Shown here in pieces: positions 8,799-15,968 of a stretch of DNA of 18,565 nucleotides. The DNA lies in NCBI GenBank assembly GCA_011524805.1, contig WTJO01000105.1, positions 1 through 18,565 on the forward strand, read 5' to 3'. The notes under the pieces are model-generated. The model was given only the letters and a program-made list of their open reading frames with translations, made no database searches and was not told the DNA's origin. Numbering within the stretch: position 1 is the first letter of the stretch; each line of letters opens with the position of its first letter. The translations under genes were made by a program, and so were the position numbers. This DNA comes from Alphaproteobacteria bacterium (GTDB lineage Bacteria > Pseudomonadota > Alphaproteobacteria > Puniceispirillales > Puniceispirillaceae).

Positions 8799-8811
8799 AG
8801 TCAAATTGGCA
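8799..8811. promoter_or_regulatory. Operator-like site GTCAAATTGGC upstream of amiC
   Basis: GTCAAATTGGC (8800-8810) differs by one base from GTCAAATTGAC at 8909-8919, and its left half read on the minus strand gives TTGACT, a good -35 for amiC. A 17-bp spacing leads to TACATC, a weak -10. Two copies of a near-palindrome in one divergent promoter region suggest a regulator site; no factor can be named. Confidence 0.35.
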
Positions 8812-8863
8812 TCTCTCAACCTAGCTGAATTTATGTCAGCCTCAACCTCAAAGAGACCTGATT

Positions 8864-8893
8864 TTGAAAATCTTTCATGCTTGTATGCATAAT
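8864..8893 (+). promoter_or_regulatory. Candidate rne promoter
   Basis: TTGAAA (8864-8869), an 18-bp spacer and CATAAT (8888-8893) form a reasonable housekeeping promoter pointing at rne. Transcription from about 8900 would give a leader of roughly 400 nt, in keeping with the long regulated leaders known for rne in other bacteria. This is a consensus match only. Confidence 0.35.
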
Positions 8894-8907
8894 TCATTTT
8901 GCGCCTT

Positions 8908-8920
8908 CGTCAAATTGACG
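8908..8920. promoter_or_regulatory. Perfect 13-bp palindrome CGTCAA-A-TTGACG
   Basis: A six-base inverted repeat around one central A, just downstream of the candidate rne promoter. It is the best copy of the motif also found at 8799-8811, 109 bp away. A further half site TTTGACG occurs at 9058-9064. It fits a dimeric repressor site acting on rne, amiC or both. Confidence 0.4.
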
Positions 8921-9305
8921 CTATAAGATAATAGCAAGAGATTTTCTGGGTGATATAGATACCGTTGCGCCCCGTAGATTGCAGATATATCTGACGAAAC
9001 GGACAGGCATTAACATCGGATTTATACCAGCCAAAAGAAGCAGAAGGTCCCGTGTGATTTGACGATTAGACAGATTACAGACCTTTGAATGACAGAGCCT
9101 ATTTTGATGAACACGCAACACGCCTTTATTTCCAGCACAGCTGAAAGCGCCTTACAGCATAGCGTCCAGCCTAGTGCACAGATAGCCAGTGAGCGTATCT
9201 CATCTATTCACACACATTTGATGAATGGCGGCATCTTTTATGCCGGAACATCTGATTTATGCGGCGCCCACGGCTCGGACGCACCGCTTATAGAAAGAGT
9301 TTATA
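8921..9305 (+). promoter_or_regulatory. Long rne 5' leader with hairpins
   Basis: This stretch of about 385 bp holds no gene I can support. It has a clean hairpin with CGGCAT (9229-9234), loop CTTTT and ATGCCG (9240-9245), then a GC-rich fold closed by GCGG (9261-9264) and CCGC (9284-9287), just before the AAAGAG ribosome binding site. RNase E autoregulates through its leader hairpins in enterobacteria; a similar role here is inference and the structure need not be homologous. Confidence 0.35.
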
Positions 9306-11624
9306 ATGACACGGAAAATGTTGATCGATGCGCATCAACCCGAAGAAACACGGGTGGTGTTGCTTAATGGAAACAAAATCGAAGAGTTTGATTACGAAAA
9401 CAGCAACTTCAAACAGCTAAAGGGAAATGTATATCTGGCACGCGTGACACGCGTCGAGCCATCCCTTCAGGCAGCCTTTGTCGAATATGGCGGCAATAAA
9501 CAGGGCTTTCTTGCGTTTTCTGAAATCCATCCTGACTATTACCGCATCCCTGTTGAAGACAGGGAACAGCTGGTCGAAGATGATGCAGAAGACGAGCAGG
9601 AAGCTGAAGACGGTGAAGAGGCTGAAGAGACAAATGCGGACGGAACCCCCGAAGAGCTGGGCGGCGATGAAGCTGAACGGCCTGCAAAACGCACCCGCCG
9701 TATCCATAATAAATATAAAATTCAGGAAGTTATTGTCCGAAAGCAGATTCTGCTGGTTCAGGTTGTAAAGGAAGAACGTGGCAATAAGGGCGCAGCGCTG
9801 ACGACCTATCTGTCACTGGCTGGTCGCTATTGTGTATTGATGCCAAATAGCGCAAAGGGTGGCGGCGTATCTCGTAAAATCACAAATGTTGCAGACAGAA
9901 AGCGGCTGAAATCTGTGGTTGCCAGTCTGGATGTGCCTCAGGGCATGGCAGTAATTGTCAGAACAGCCGGCTCAAAACGCACCAAGACAGAGATTAAACG
10001 TGACTTTTCTTATCTGTCCAAATTATGGAACGAGATCAGGGAAAAAACACTTTCTTCCGAAGCGCCTAGCCTGATTCATGAAGAAGGCAGTCTGGTAAAG
10101 CGCGCTATCAGGGATATCTATACCAATAATGTCGAAGAAGTGCTGGTAGAGGGCGAGGCCAGCTACAAGATGGCCAGAGAGCAGATGAAAATGCTTATCC
10201 CAAGCCATGCGAAGCGCGTAATCAAATATACAGATAATGAACATCTGTTTCAGCGCCACCGCGTGGAAGAACAGCTTGAAACCATGCATCTTGCCGAGGT
10301 CTCGTTGAAATCTGGCGGCTATCTTGTAATTAACCAGACAGAGGCGCTTGTTGCGATTGATGTCAATTCAGGTAAAGCCACCAGAGAACGCAATGTTGAA
10401 GAAATGGCATTGAAAACCAATCTGGAAGCGGCAGATGAAGTTGGCAGACAGCTGAAATTGCGCGATCTGGCTGGGCTGATTGTCATAGATTTCATTGATA
10501 TGGAAGAACATAAACATCAGCATGCTGTAGAACGCAGGCTAAAAGATGCGCTACGTCATGACAGGGCAAGGATACAGGTTGGCTCTATCAGCCATTTTGG
10601 TCTGCTTGAGATGTCACGCCAGCGCCTTAGAATATCGCTGGTTGATTCTGTCTCACAGACCTGCCCGCATTGTTCAGGCACAGGGCGGGTCAGATCGGTA
10701 AATTCGGCGGCTCTGCATATTCTGCGCGTCATCGAAGAACAGGCAGCACGTAAGCCAGATGAAAATATCACTATCTATGTTCATCCAGATGTTGCGCTAT
10801 ATATTCTGAATCAGAAACGCGCCAGTCTGGCGGCACTGGAAGCACAATTTAACATCACTGTGATGATAGAGGCAGATGCTTCCCTGATACCACCAGATTA
10901 CAGAATTGAGGGTCAGGCAGGGGCACAGAATATGCGCTCACAGCCTGCGGCCAGTGCGCAGCATCCTGAAGCTGCAGAAGAAGATGGCTCTGACGATGAT
11001 CAGCCTAAACGCCGTAGACGCGGACGTAGAGGCGGGCGTAGACGCAAAAAACGCAATGCAGAGGAATTTTCAGCAGATAATCAGAATGCCGAAACACAGG
11101 ATACTGAACAGTCTGAGCAGCCTGAGCAGTCTGATGGCAATGAAATCCAGCAGGATGACAGCCAGACTGTGCAGGAAAAACAGGCGCGGCCTAAACGTTC
11201 CAGACGCAAAAAACAGCTCTCCGAACAGGCAGACACCGGACAGACAGATGATGTTGTACCAGCATCAGATGACAGCCAGCCGGACGGACAGGACGGCTAT
11301 GTAAAGCCAAAATCAGAAAAACCATCTGCTACAGACGCTGGCAAGCCAGCAAAAAAGACAGCGAAAAAGAAAAAGGCTGCCGCAAAAAAAGCAGCCAGTA
11401 AAAAACCGGCAGCCAAAAAGGCTGGTGCCAAAAAAGCTGCTAAGAAAGCGGCCAAAAAACGTGGTGGCAATGATGCGATGGAGACTGACAGCACGGCCAG
11501 TTCAGCATCTGCCGAACAGACAGAACAGGCAGGCAGAGAGCGAAAGGCATCTGTCGAGATGAATGTTGTTGATGTAGGTGATGTTGCGCCTAGCGAGAAG
11601 AAAAAAGGCTGGTGGTCGCGCTAG
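9306..11624 (+). CDS. rne: Ribonuclease E/G (RNase E)
   Basis: Endoribonuclease that starts mRNA decay, processes rRNA and tRNA precursors and scaffolds the degradosome at the inner membrane. It is 772 aa. The N-terminal MTRKMLIDAHQPEETRVV matches the usual alphaproteobacterial start, confirming 9306. The S1 domain (about 35-155) is interrupted by an acidic insert at about 91-125. The catalytic core carries D352 (AIDVNSG) and D395 (VIDFID); the zinc-link is C453-P-H-C456. A small RNase E domain extends to about 535. The C-terminal scaffold is low complexity: an Arg-rich patch at 568-583, Gln/Glu/Asp-rich stretches, then a Lys/Ala tail (about 680-718) like histone H1 or HU tails, ending in KKKGWWSR. 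The tail would be expected to bind RNA and partner proteins. A hairpin terminator follows. Confidence 0.97.
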   Translation: MTRKMLIDAHQPEETRVVLLNGNKIEEFDYENSNFKQLKGNVYLARVTRVEPSLQAAFVEYGGNKQGFLAFSEIHPDYYRIPVEDREQLVEDDAEDEQEAEDGEEAEETNADGTPEELGGDEAERPAKRTRRIHNKYKIQEVIVRKQILLVQVVKEERGNKGAALTTYLSLAGRYCVLMPNSAKGGGVSRKITNVADRKRLKSVVASLDVPQGMAVIVRTAGSKRTKTEIKRDFSYLSKLWNEIREKTLSSEAPSLIHEEGSLVKRAIRDIYTNNVEEVLVEGEASYKMAREQMKMLIPSHAKRVIKYTDNEHLFQRHRVEEQLETMHLAEVSLKSGGYLVINQTEALVAIDVNSGKATRERNVEEMALKTNLEAADEVGRQLKLRDLAGLIVIDFIDMEEHKHQHAVERRLKDALRHDRARIQVGSISHFGLLEMSRQRLRISLVDSVSQTCPHCSGTGRVRSVNSAALHILRVIEEQAARKPDENITIYVHPDVALYILNQKRASLAALEAQFNITVMIEADASLIPPDYRIEGQAGAQNMRSQPAASAQHPEAAEEDGSDDDQPKRRRRGRRGGRRRKKRNAEEFSADNQNAETQDTEQSEQPEQSDGNEIQQDDSQTVQEKQARPKRSRRKKQLSEQADTGQTDDVVPASDDSQPDGQDGYVKPKSEKPSATDAGKPAKKTAKKKKAAAKKAASKKPAAKKAGAKKAAKKAAKKRGGNDAMETDSTASSASAEQTEQAGRERKASVEMNVVDVGDVAPSEKKKGWWSR

Positions 11625-11644
11625 CCAGATAACCTTAGAAATGA

Positions 11645-11674
11645 AAAAACGCTGCATTCAAATGCAGCGTTTTT
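11645..11674. terminator. Bidirectional intrinsic terminator between rne and the aminotransferase gene
   Basis: AAAAACGCTGCATT (11645-11658) and AATGCAGCGTTTTT (11661-11674) are perfect complements around a minimal CA centre; the real loop is about six bases. T-runs follow the stem on both strands. It lies 20 bp after the rne stop and 33 bp beyond the aminotransferase stop, and so serves both convergent genes. Confidence 0.92.
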
Positions 11675-11706
11675 CCGTTCCGGGAGTGTTTAGCAAAAAT
11701 CTGTAC

Positions 11707-12873
11707 TCAGGCGACGGCGCTTTTTTGCTGACCTATAAATCTGTTAATGCGGCGCACCGCCTCTTCTATATGGTCTGGCGAGCCGGCAAATGACAGGCGC
11801 AGATATTTATGGCCGTCAATCGGGTCAAAATCCACCCCCGGGGTTGTCGCAACTGACTCATCCTGCAATAGCGCTTTGGCAAAGCTGATAGAATCATCTG
11901 TCAGGCTTGAAATATCTGCATATAGATAGAAGGCACCATCACTTGGTGCAGCGCTGTCGGTCATCTGGCGCGGCAGACCGGACAGCAACAGGTCACGATT
12001 CTGCTGATAGCGTATCTTATGGGCTTCAAACTCGTCATAGCACTCAAACGCAGATACACAGGCACGCTGGATTGCGGTTGGTGCCGAAATAAACAGGTTC
12101 TGGATCAGCTTCTGGCTTGCTTCGATCAGCTGGTCAGGCAGGATCATCCAGCCAATACGCCAGCCTGTCATCGAAAAATATTTTGAAAAGCTGTTAATGA
12201 TAATCGCATCCTTATTATAATTCAGCGCGGTATCACATGTTTTGCTAAAGGCCAGCCCATGATAAATTTCATCTGAAATCAGCCTGACACCGTTTCTGTC
12301 ACACCATGCGCAAATGGTCTGTAGCTCGGCACTGTCAAGCACGGTGCCTGTGGGGTTTGACGGGCTGGCGATCATCAGACCTTCTGGCAGCCTGTCCCAG
12401 CTTTCCATCTCTTCAAGCATCGGCTTCCAGCCCTGTTCGGGGCCTGCCGAGATATGACGTGGTGTCAGCCCCATACCCATCATCAAATTTCGGTAGGCAG
12501 GATAGCCCGGACGCGGAATCGCTATCACATCACCTGCATCAAAGGCCGCCATAAAAGCAACTGCAAAGGCGGTTGATGATCCAACAGTCACGGCAATATT
12601 GTCAACTGGTGGTCTGGTGCCATACCAGCTATCATAATGCCCGGCTATCGCTGCCCTGAGGGCAGTCTCGCCAAAGGCCACAGTATAGCCATGGGCTGAT
12701 CTGTCATCTAGATGCTGTTTAAGGGCCTGATTTACAGGCTCAGGTGCCGCCGTTGAAGGCTGGCCAATCTCAAGATGGATAATATCCCGCCCTGCCTGAC
12801 CAAGCGCCTGCGCCTGTTGCAATACGTCAAGCGCCAGAAAAGGTGGCAATTTGCTTCGTTCAGAGAGTTTCAC
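11707..12873 (-). CDS. PLP-dependent class I/II aminotransferase
   Basis: A fold-type I pyridoxal-phosphate enzyme of the aspartate aminotransferase superfamily, 388 aa from my chosen start. The substrate cannot be read from the sequence. Visible residues: SPSNPTG with N173, D201 and Y204 (SDEIYHG), Schiff-base lysine K231 in SFSKYFSMTGWRIGW, and R359 (LRLSFAG), which binds the substrate carboxylate. I start at GTG 12873 because GGAACAGG precedes it and the product then begins MKLSERSKLPPF, as homologues do. The ATG at 12951 would add 26 residues of odd, basic sequence and would overlap the direct repeats at 12945-12988. The gene stands alone on the minus strand, divergent from the M48 protease gene and ending at the shared terminator. 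Confidence 0.92.
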   Translation of the reverse strand: MKLSERSKLPPFLALDVLQQAQALGQAGRDIIHLEIGQPSTAAPEPVNQALKQHLDDRSAHGYTVAFGETALRAAIAGHYDSWYGTRPPVDNIAVTVGSSTAFAVAFMAAFDAGDVIAIPRPGYPAYRNLMMGMGLTPRHISAGPEQGWKPMLEEMESWDRLPEGLMIASPSNPTGTVLDSAELQTICAWCDRNGVRLISDEIYHGLAFSKTCDTALNYNKDAIIINSFSKYFSMTGWRIGWMILPDQLIEASQKLIQNLFISAPTAIQRACVSAFECYDEFEAHKIRYQQNRDLLLSGLPRQMTDSAAPSDGAFYLYADISSLTDDSISFAKALLQDESVATTPGVDFDPIDGHKYLRLSFAGSPDHIEEAVRRINRFIGQQKSAVA

Positions 12874-12944
12874 ACCTGTTCCGGTATGTGATATAGGTTT
12901 ATGCTGACGTTGTTTTGACACAATTTTTGTCCTTATTATCGAGC

Positions 12945-12988
12945 GTTGCATCTATGTTACTACCCTGTTACCACCCCGTTACCGGTCT
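12945..12988. repeat. Four 11-bp direct repeats, GTTAC-type
   Basis: Units start at 12945 (GTTGCATCTAT), 12956 (GTTACTACCCT), 12967 (GTTACCACCCC) and 12978 (GTTACCGGTCT), exactly 11 bp apart; the first is degenerate. Another GTTACCG occurs at 13056. Direct repeats with 11-bp period are the known layout of OmpR/PhoB-family response regulator sites. They lie between the divergent aminotransferase and M48 protease genes and could control either. The regulator identity is unknown. Confidence 0.55.
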
Positions 12989-13064
12989 ATCTTTATGCGG
13001 GGGCATAAAATTTGGAGACGCACTATATCAACAGCTATAAACAAAGTTTGTTGTCGTTACCGTA

Positions 13065-13075
13065 ATGATAATCAT
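13065..13075. promoter_or_regulatory. Palindrome ATGAT-A-ATCAT, resembling the core of a Fur box
   Basis: The perfect 11-bp inverted repeat equals the centre of the E. coli Fur consensus, but the flanks match poorly (about 13 of 19 overall by my alignment). It lies about 80 bp before the M48 protease start. Alphaproteobacterial Fur-family proteins often use other sites, so the link to iron is weak. The rest of 12874-13153 has the direct repeats and otherwise nothing I can name. Confidence 0.25.
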
Positions 13076-13153
13076 GCGTCACAGTTATTCATCATTTCAC
13101 TTGTCTATACGGCGCACAACATCATGTCTTTAACTTCATGTCAATTACGAAAA

Positions 13154-14584
13154 ATGAAATTATTATCTGAAAAAATAGAAAATACGGAATATTATTTTAA
13201 TTTTTCTGAAAAAATCCTTTTTTTAACACGGATTTGGTCAAAATGCCGTGTTTTCCTGCTTTTTTTCGCGTTTTGTATTTATTCTGTCCAGCCTGCCTCT
13301 GCCGGTCTGATAAGAGATAGCGAACTTGAGACAGGCTTTGAGGATATTGTCCATGATATGGCGGCTCAGGCAGGGTTTGCAGACGGCATAAATATCCGGA
13401 TTATCATCGACCCGAGCTATAATGCATTTGTACGGGGCGGGCAGACAATCTATCTGCATTCAGGGCTTCTGCTCTCGGCAACATCAGCAGAAGAGATTTA
13501 TGGCGTGATTGCCCATGAAATCGGGCATCTGGCGGCAGGGCATGTGCCTCTGCGCTCTGAGACAAGTCAGCAGGCGGCTCTTGCAAATGCGCTTACGGCT
13601 GTTGCGTCTGCTGCTGCTGCTGCCGCAGGTTCTGTAGATGCTGCGATTGGGGTGGCAATAGGCGGCACAGACAGATCCAACAGGCTGTATCTGCAAAAAA
13701 GCAGAGCAGATGAATCAGTTGCAGATGAATGGGCAATCAGACTACTCAATACCCAGAATATCACCACCGCAGGGCTGGCAGATTTTATGCGCCGGATGGC
13801 CGCCCAGCGTGCGTTGCCTGAAAACAGACAGGCAGAATATTACCTTAGCCACCCCGGCGCACGCCAGCGTCTTGCCGCTTTTTCAGATAATATGGCACAG
13901 ACAGGCAATGTTGCGCAGAACCTGCCAGCAGATATCCAGCGCCATATGGCGCGGCTGGTAACAAAATTGCGCGCCTATGTATTGCCGCCTATGTCTGTGC
14001 TGAAAACACCTGTTGATGTGGGCTGGCCAGCCTTTGAGCCATCGCCAAAAATTTCTGACTATGCAATAGCTATCGCCCATTACAGGCGCGGCAATCTGAA
14101 AGAGGCCAGCCAGATGATGGACAGGCTGTCATCAGAATATCCACAGGATAGCTGGTTCCATGAATTTGCAGGCGATGTGCTGGTATCAGATGCAGAATTG
14201 GCACTGGCTGCAGAGGCCTTTGGGCGTGCATTAGCGCTCAGGCCAGATGCCGCACTGATAAAATTATCAAAAGCGCGTGCCCTGACTGCCTTAAACCAGC
14301 CAGACAGCCTGTCAGAATCTATCAGCCTGCTAGAAGAGATAACTGAAACGGAAAATAACTGGGCATTTGTCTGGCGACAGCTGGCCATCAGCTATGGCCG
14401 CAACCAGCAGCTGGCACAGGCTGATCTGGCATTGGCACAGGAGGCTTTGCTCATAGGCGATACTGCACGGGCTATCCAGCTTGCTAATCGCAGCCTGTCA
14501 CATCAGGATGTGCCCGAAGCAACTGCGACACGCGCACGCGATATTTTGTTTGAACTGAATAGCGTGCCCGCACAGACGCGGTAA
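13154..14584 (+). CDS. Periplasmic M48 family zinc metalloprotease with TPR-like C-terminal region (BepA-like)
   Basis: A secreted zinc protease of the BepA/YfgC type; relatives watch over outer-membrane protein assembly. It is 476 aa from ATG 13154. The hydrophobic segment at about 32-48 ends in ASA-GLIRD, a typical signal cleavage site. HEIGH at 121-125 gives two zinc ligands, and E187 in SRADESVADEWA is the likely third. The short LSHPGARQRL (231-240) matches the family's conserved HP motif. Residues about 300-470 are helical TPR-like repeats. No later ATG, GTG or TTG precedes the signal segment, so the start is 13154 or an earlier ATG (13124 or 12995). None has a clear ribosome binding site. 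The first 80 bases are about 80% A+T, unlike the rest of the gene. Confidence 0.88.
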   Translation: MKLLSEKIENTEYYFNFSEKILFLTRIWSKCRVFLLFFAFCIYSVQPASAGLIRDSELETGFEDIVHDMAAQAGFADGINIRIIIDPSYNAFVRGGQTIYLHSGLLLSATSAEEIYGVIAHEIGHLAAGHVPLRSETSQQAALANALTAVASAAAAAAGSVDAAIGVAIGGTDRSNRLYLQKSRADESVADEWAIRLLNTQNITTAGLADFMRRMAAQRALPENRQAEYYLSHPGARQRLAAFSDNMAQTGNVAQNLPADIQRHMARLVTKLRAYVLPPMSVLKTPVDVGWPAFEPSPKISDYAIAIAHYRRGNLKEASQMMDRLSSEYPQDSWFHEFAGDVLVSDAELALAAEAFGRALALRPDAALIKLSKARALTALNQPDSLSESISLLEEITETENNWAFVWRQLAISYGRNQQLAQADLALAQEALLIGDTARAIQLANRSLSHQDVPEATATRARDILFELNSVPAQTR

Positions 14585-14641
14585 TCTGCACCCTGCATCC
14601 ACAGCCTATATGGGTGGAGCACCTGTCCGGTTTTTGAATGA

Positions 14642-14670
14642 TAGACGATAGCTTCTAAAACACCTATAAT
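14642..14670 (+). promoter_or_regulatory. Promoter for the DsbA-like/acc run
   Basis: TAGACG (14642-14647), a 17-bp spacer and a perfect TATAAT (14665-14670) lie 30 bp before the DsbA-like ATG. GAAAGG at 14685-14690 is the ribosome binding site. With short gaps to accB and accC, this promoter may drive the whole run. Confidence 0.55.
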
Positions 14671-14699
14671 GCGGAAGCTGATATGAAAGGCCTTATATT

Positions 14700-15446
14700 A
14701 TGAACACCCGGCTAGCCCATATTCTGGACAGAGTGAAAATGTTGCTGATGGCAACGATTTTCGGCCTTGCTGCCATAGCCTCTGCCCATGCCACGCTAAG
14801 CGATAGCGAAAAATCAGAAATTGAAGCCTTCATTATAGAGTATATTTCGGAGAATCCGGAATTTATCCGCGATGCGCTTAACCAGCTCGCCATTCGCGAA
14901 GCCGAACAGCAAAAGCAGCTGGCACTGGCACTAGTGCGTATGGATGAACGTGACCCTGTGATGGGGAATCCCGCGGGCGATATCACGATTTATGAATTTT
15001 CCGACTATAATTGCGGATATTGTAAACGCCTGTTTGCTACCTTGCAGTCTGTACTTGAAGAAGATGGCAATATCAGGCTGGTAATAAAAGAATTTCCGAT
15101 CCTGTCGGAAAGCTCTTATACAGCCGCAAGAACAGCCCTTGCACTGCAAAAACAGGGGAAATACGCCCCTTTTCATATTGATTTGATGGAACAGAGAGGG
15201 CGGATAGACAGCCAGCTGATAACAAAACTGGCAGGCAAAACAGGCGCAGATATGACACAGCTTGCTTCAGATGCGCAAAGCCCCGAAGTGATTGGGCTGT
15301 TACAGGCAAATCAGCGGGCGGCACAGGCACTTGAAATTCAGGGCACACCAGCATTGATCATTGGTGATACAATTGTGCCGGGCGCAATTTCAAAAGCTGA
15401 AATATTGACTTTGATTAATCAGCAAAGAAACGCTAAAACTAACTAG
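14700..15446 (+). CDS. Periplasmic DsbA-family thiol oxidoreductase (ScsC/Com1-like)
   Basis: A secreted thioredoxin-fold protein that makes or rearranges disulfides in periplasmic proteins. It is 248 aa. A signal peptide spans about 1-31 (ending ASAHA-T). Residues about 33-85 form a charged helical N-terminal region like that of ScsC-type proteins, where it mediates oligomerisation. The active site is C105-G-Y-C108 in YNCGYCKR, and the cis-proline is P217 in GTPALI. CGYC with the N-terminal helix suggests an isomerase or ScsC-like protein rather than classical DsbA (CPHC), but this is inference. It follows the M48 protease on the same strand after 115 bp containing a good promoter, and accB starts 30 bp later. 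Confidence 0.92.
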   Translation: MNTRLAHILDRVKMLLMATIFGLAAIASAHATLSDSEKSEIEAFIIEYISENPEFIRDALNQLAIREAEQQKQLALALVRMDERDPVMGNPAGDITIYEFSDYNCGYCKRLFATLQSVLEEDGNIRLVIKEFPILSESSYTAARTALALQKQGKYAPFHIDLMEQRGRIDSQLITKLAGKTGADMTQLASDAQSPEVIGLLQANQRAAQALEIQGTPALIIGDTIVPGAISKAEILTLINQQRNAKTN

Positions 15447-15476
15447 GAAATTCTATCGCCCCGTAAGAGAGGTATT

Positions 15477-15965
15477 ATGGCAGGATCATCAAAGCAAAAG
15501 CCGTTTTCATCAGAAACAGAGCTGGTTAAAGAACTCACAAACCTGTTCAACAAGAATGAGCTGACAGAGCTTGAACTGGAAACAGAAACGATTTCCATCA
15601 GGCTGGCAAAAACAGCAGAACAGGTGCAGCAGATAGCGCCTGCCGTGGCTGTAGCGCCGGCACCACAGGCAGCGCCGGCACCTGCCACCCCTGCCGAAAC
15701 TGCGCCTGAGGGTACCAGCCAGCCAGATTTGGCCAATGCCGTTGTCTCACCTATGGTCGGGACTGTGTATCTTGCGCCTGAACCTGATGCGGCGCTATTT
15801 GTGAAAAAAGGCGACAAAGTCTCAAAAGGCCAGACCTTATGTATTATCGAGGCAATGAAAGTGATGAACCCGATCGCCGCACCGCAGGACGGTACCGTAA
15901 AAGAGATACTGGTAGAAAATGCCCAGCCGGTAGAATTTGACCAGCCTTTATTCGTGGTCAGCTAG
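15477..15965 (+). CDS. accB: Biotin carboxyl carrier protein of acetyl-CoA carboxylase
   Basis: Carries the biotin that shuttles carboxyl groups between biotin carboxylase (AccC) and the carboxyltransferase in the first step of fatty-acid synthesis. It is 162 aa. The N-terminal part (about 15-45) is the AccC-interacting region. An Ala/Pro-rich flexible linker spans about 52-82. The biotinyl domain spans about 87-162, with biotinylated K128 in the canonical EAMKVMNP motif. AGAGAGG lies just before the ATG. accC begins three bases after its stop, so the two are translationally close and made together, which fits their complex. In many alphaproteobacteria aroQ sits just upstream; here a DsbA-like gene is there instead. 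Confidence 0.98.
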   Translation: MAGSSKQKPFSSETELVKELTNLFNKNELTELELETETISIRLAKTAEQVQQIAPAVAVAPAPQAAPAPATPAETAPEGTSQPDLANAVVSPMVGTVYLAPEPDAALFVKKGDKVSKGQTLCIIEAMKVMNPIAAPQDGTVKEILVENAQPVEFDQPLFVVS

Positions 15966-15968
15966 ACA

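Noticed and set aside
8921..9121. A 66-codon minus-strand frame in the same intergenic region
   Set aside because: Crosses the palindrome and the rne leader, no ribosome binding site, no family resemblance.
9089..9367. A 92-codon plus-strand open frame in the rne leader, overlapping the rne start by 62 bp
   Set aside because: No ribosome binding site, no recognisable protein character, and it runs out of frame into rne. It could at most be a leader peptide; I saw nothing to support that.
11328..11465. A-rich repetitive DNA as a possible repeat array or CRISPR-like element
   Set aside because: It is in frame within rne and explained by the Lys/Ala codon repeats of the C-terminal tail.
13124..13240. 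AT-rich patch as a sign of horizontal transfer
   Set aside because: Only about 100 bp, with normal composition and core genes on both sides, and no mobile-element ends.
14606..14627. TCCAC/GTGGA hairpin after the M48 protease gene as a terminator
   Set aside because: Stem of five pairs with an 11-base loop and no adjacent T-tract; too weak to call.
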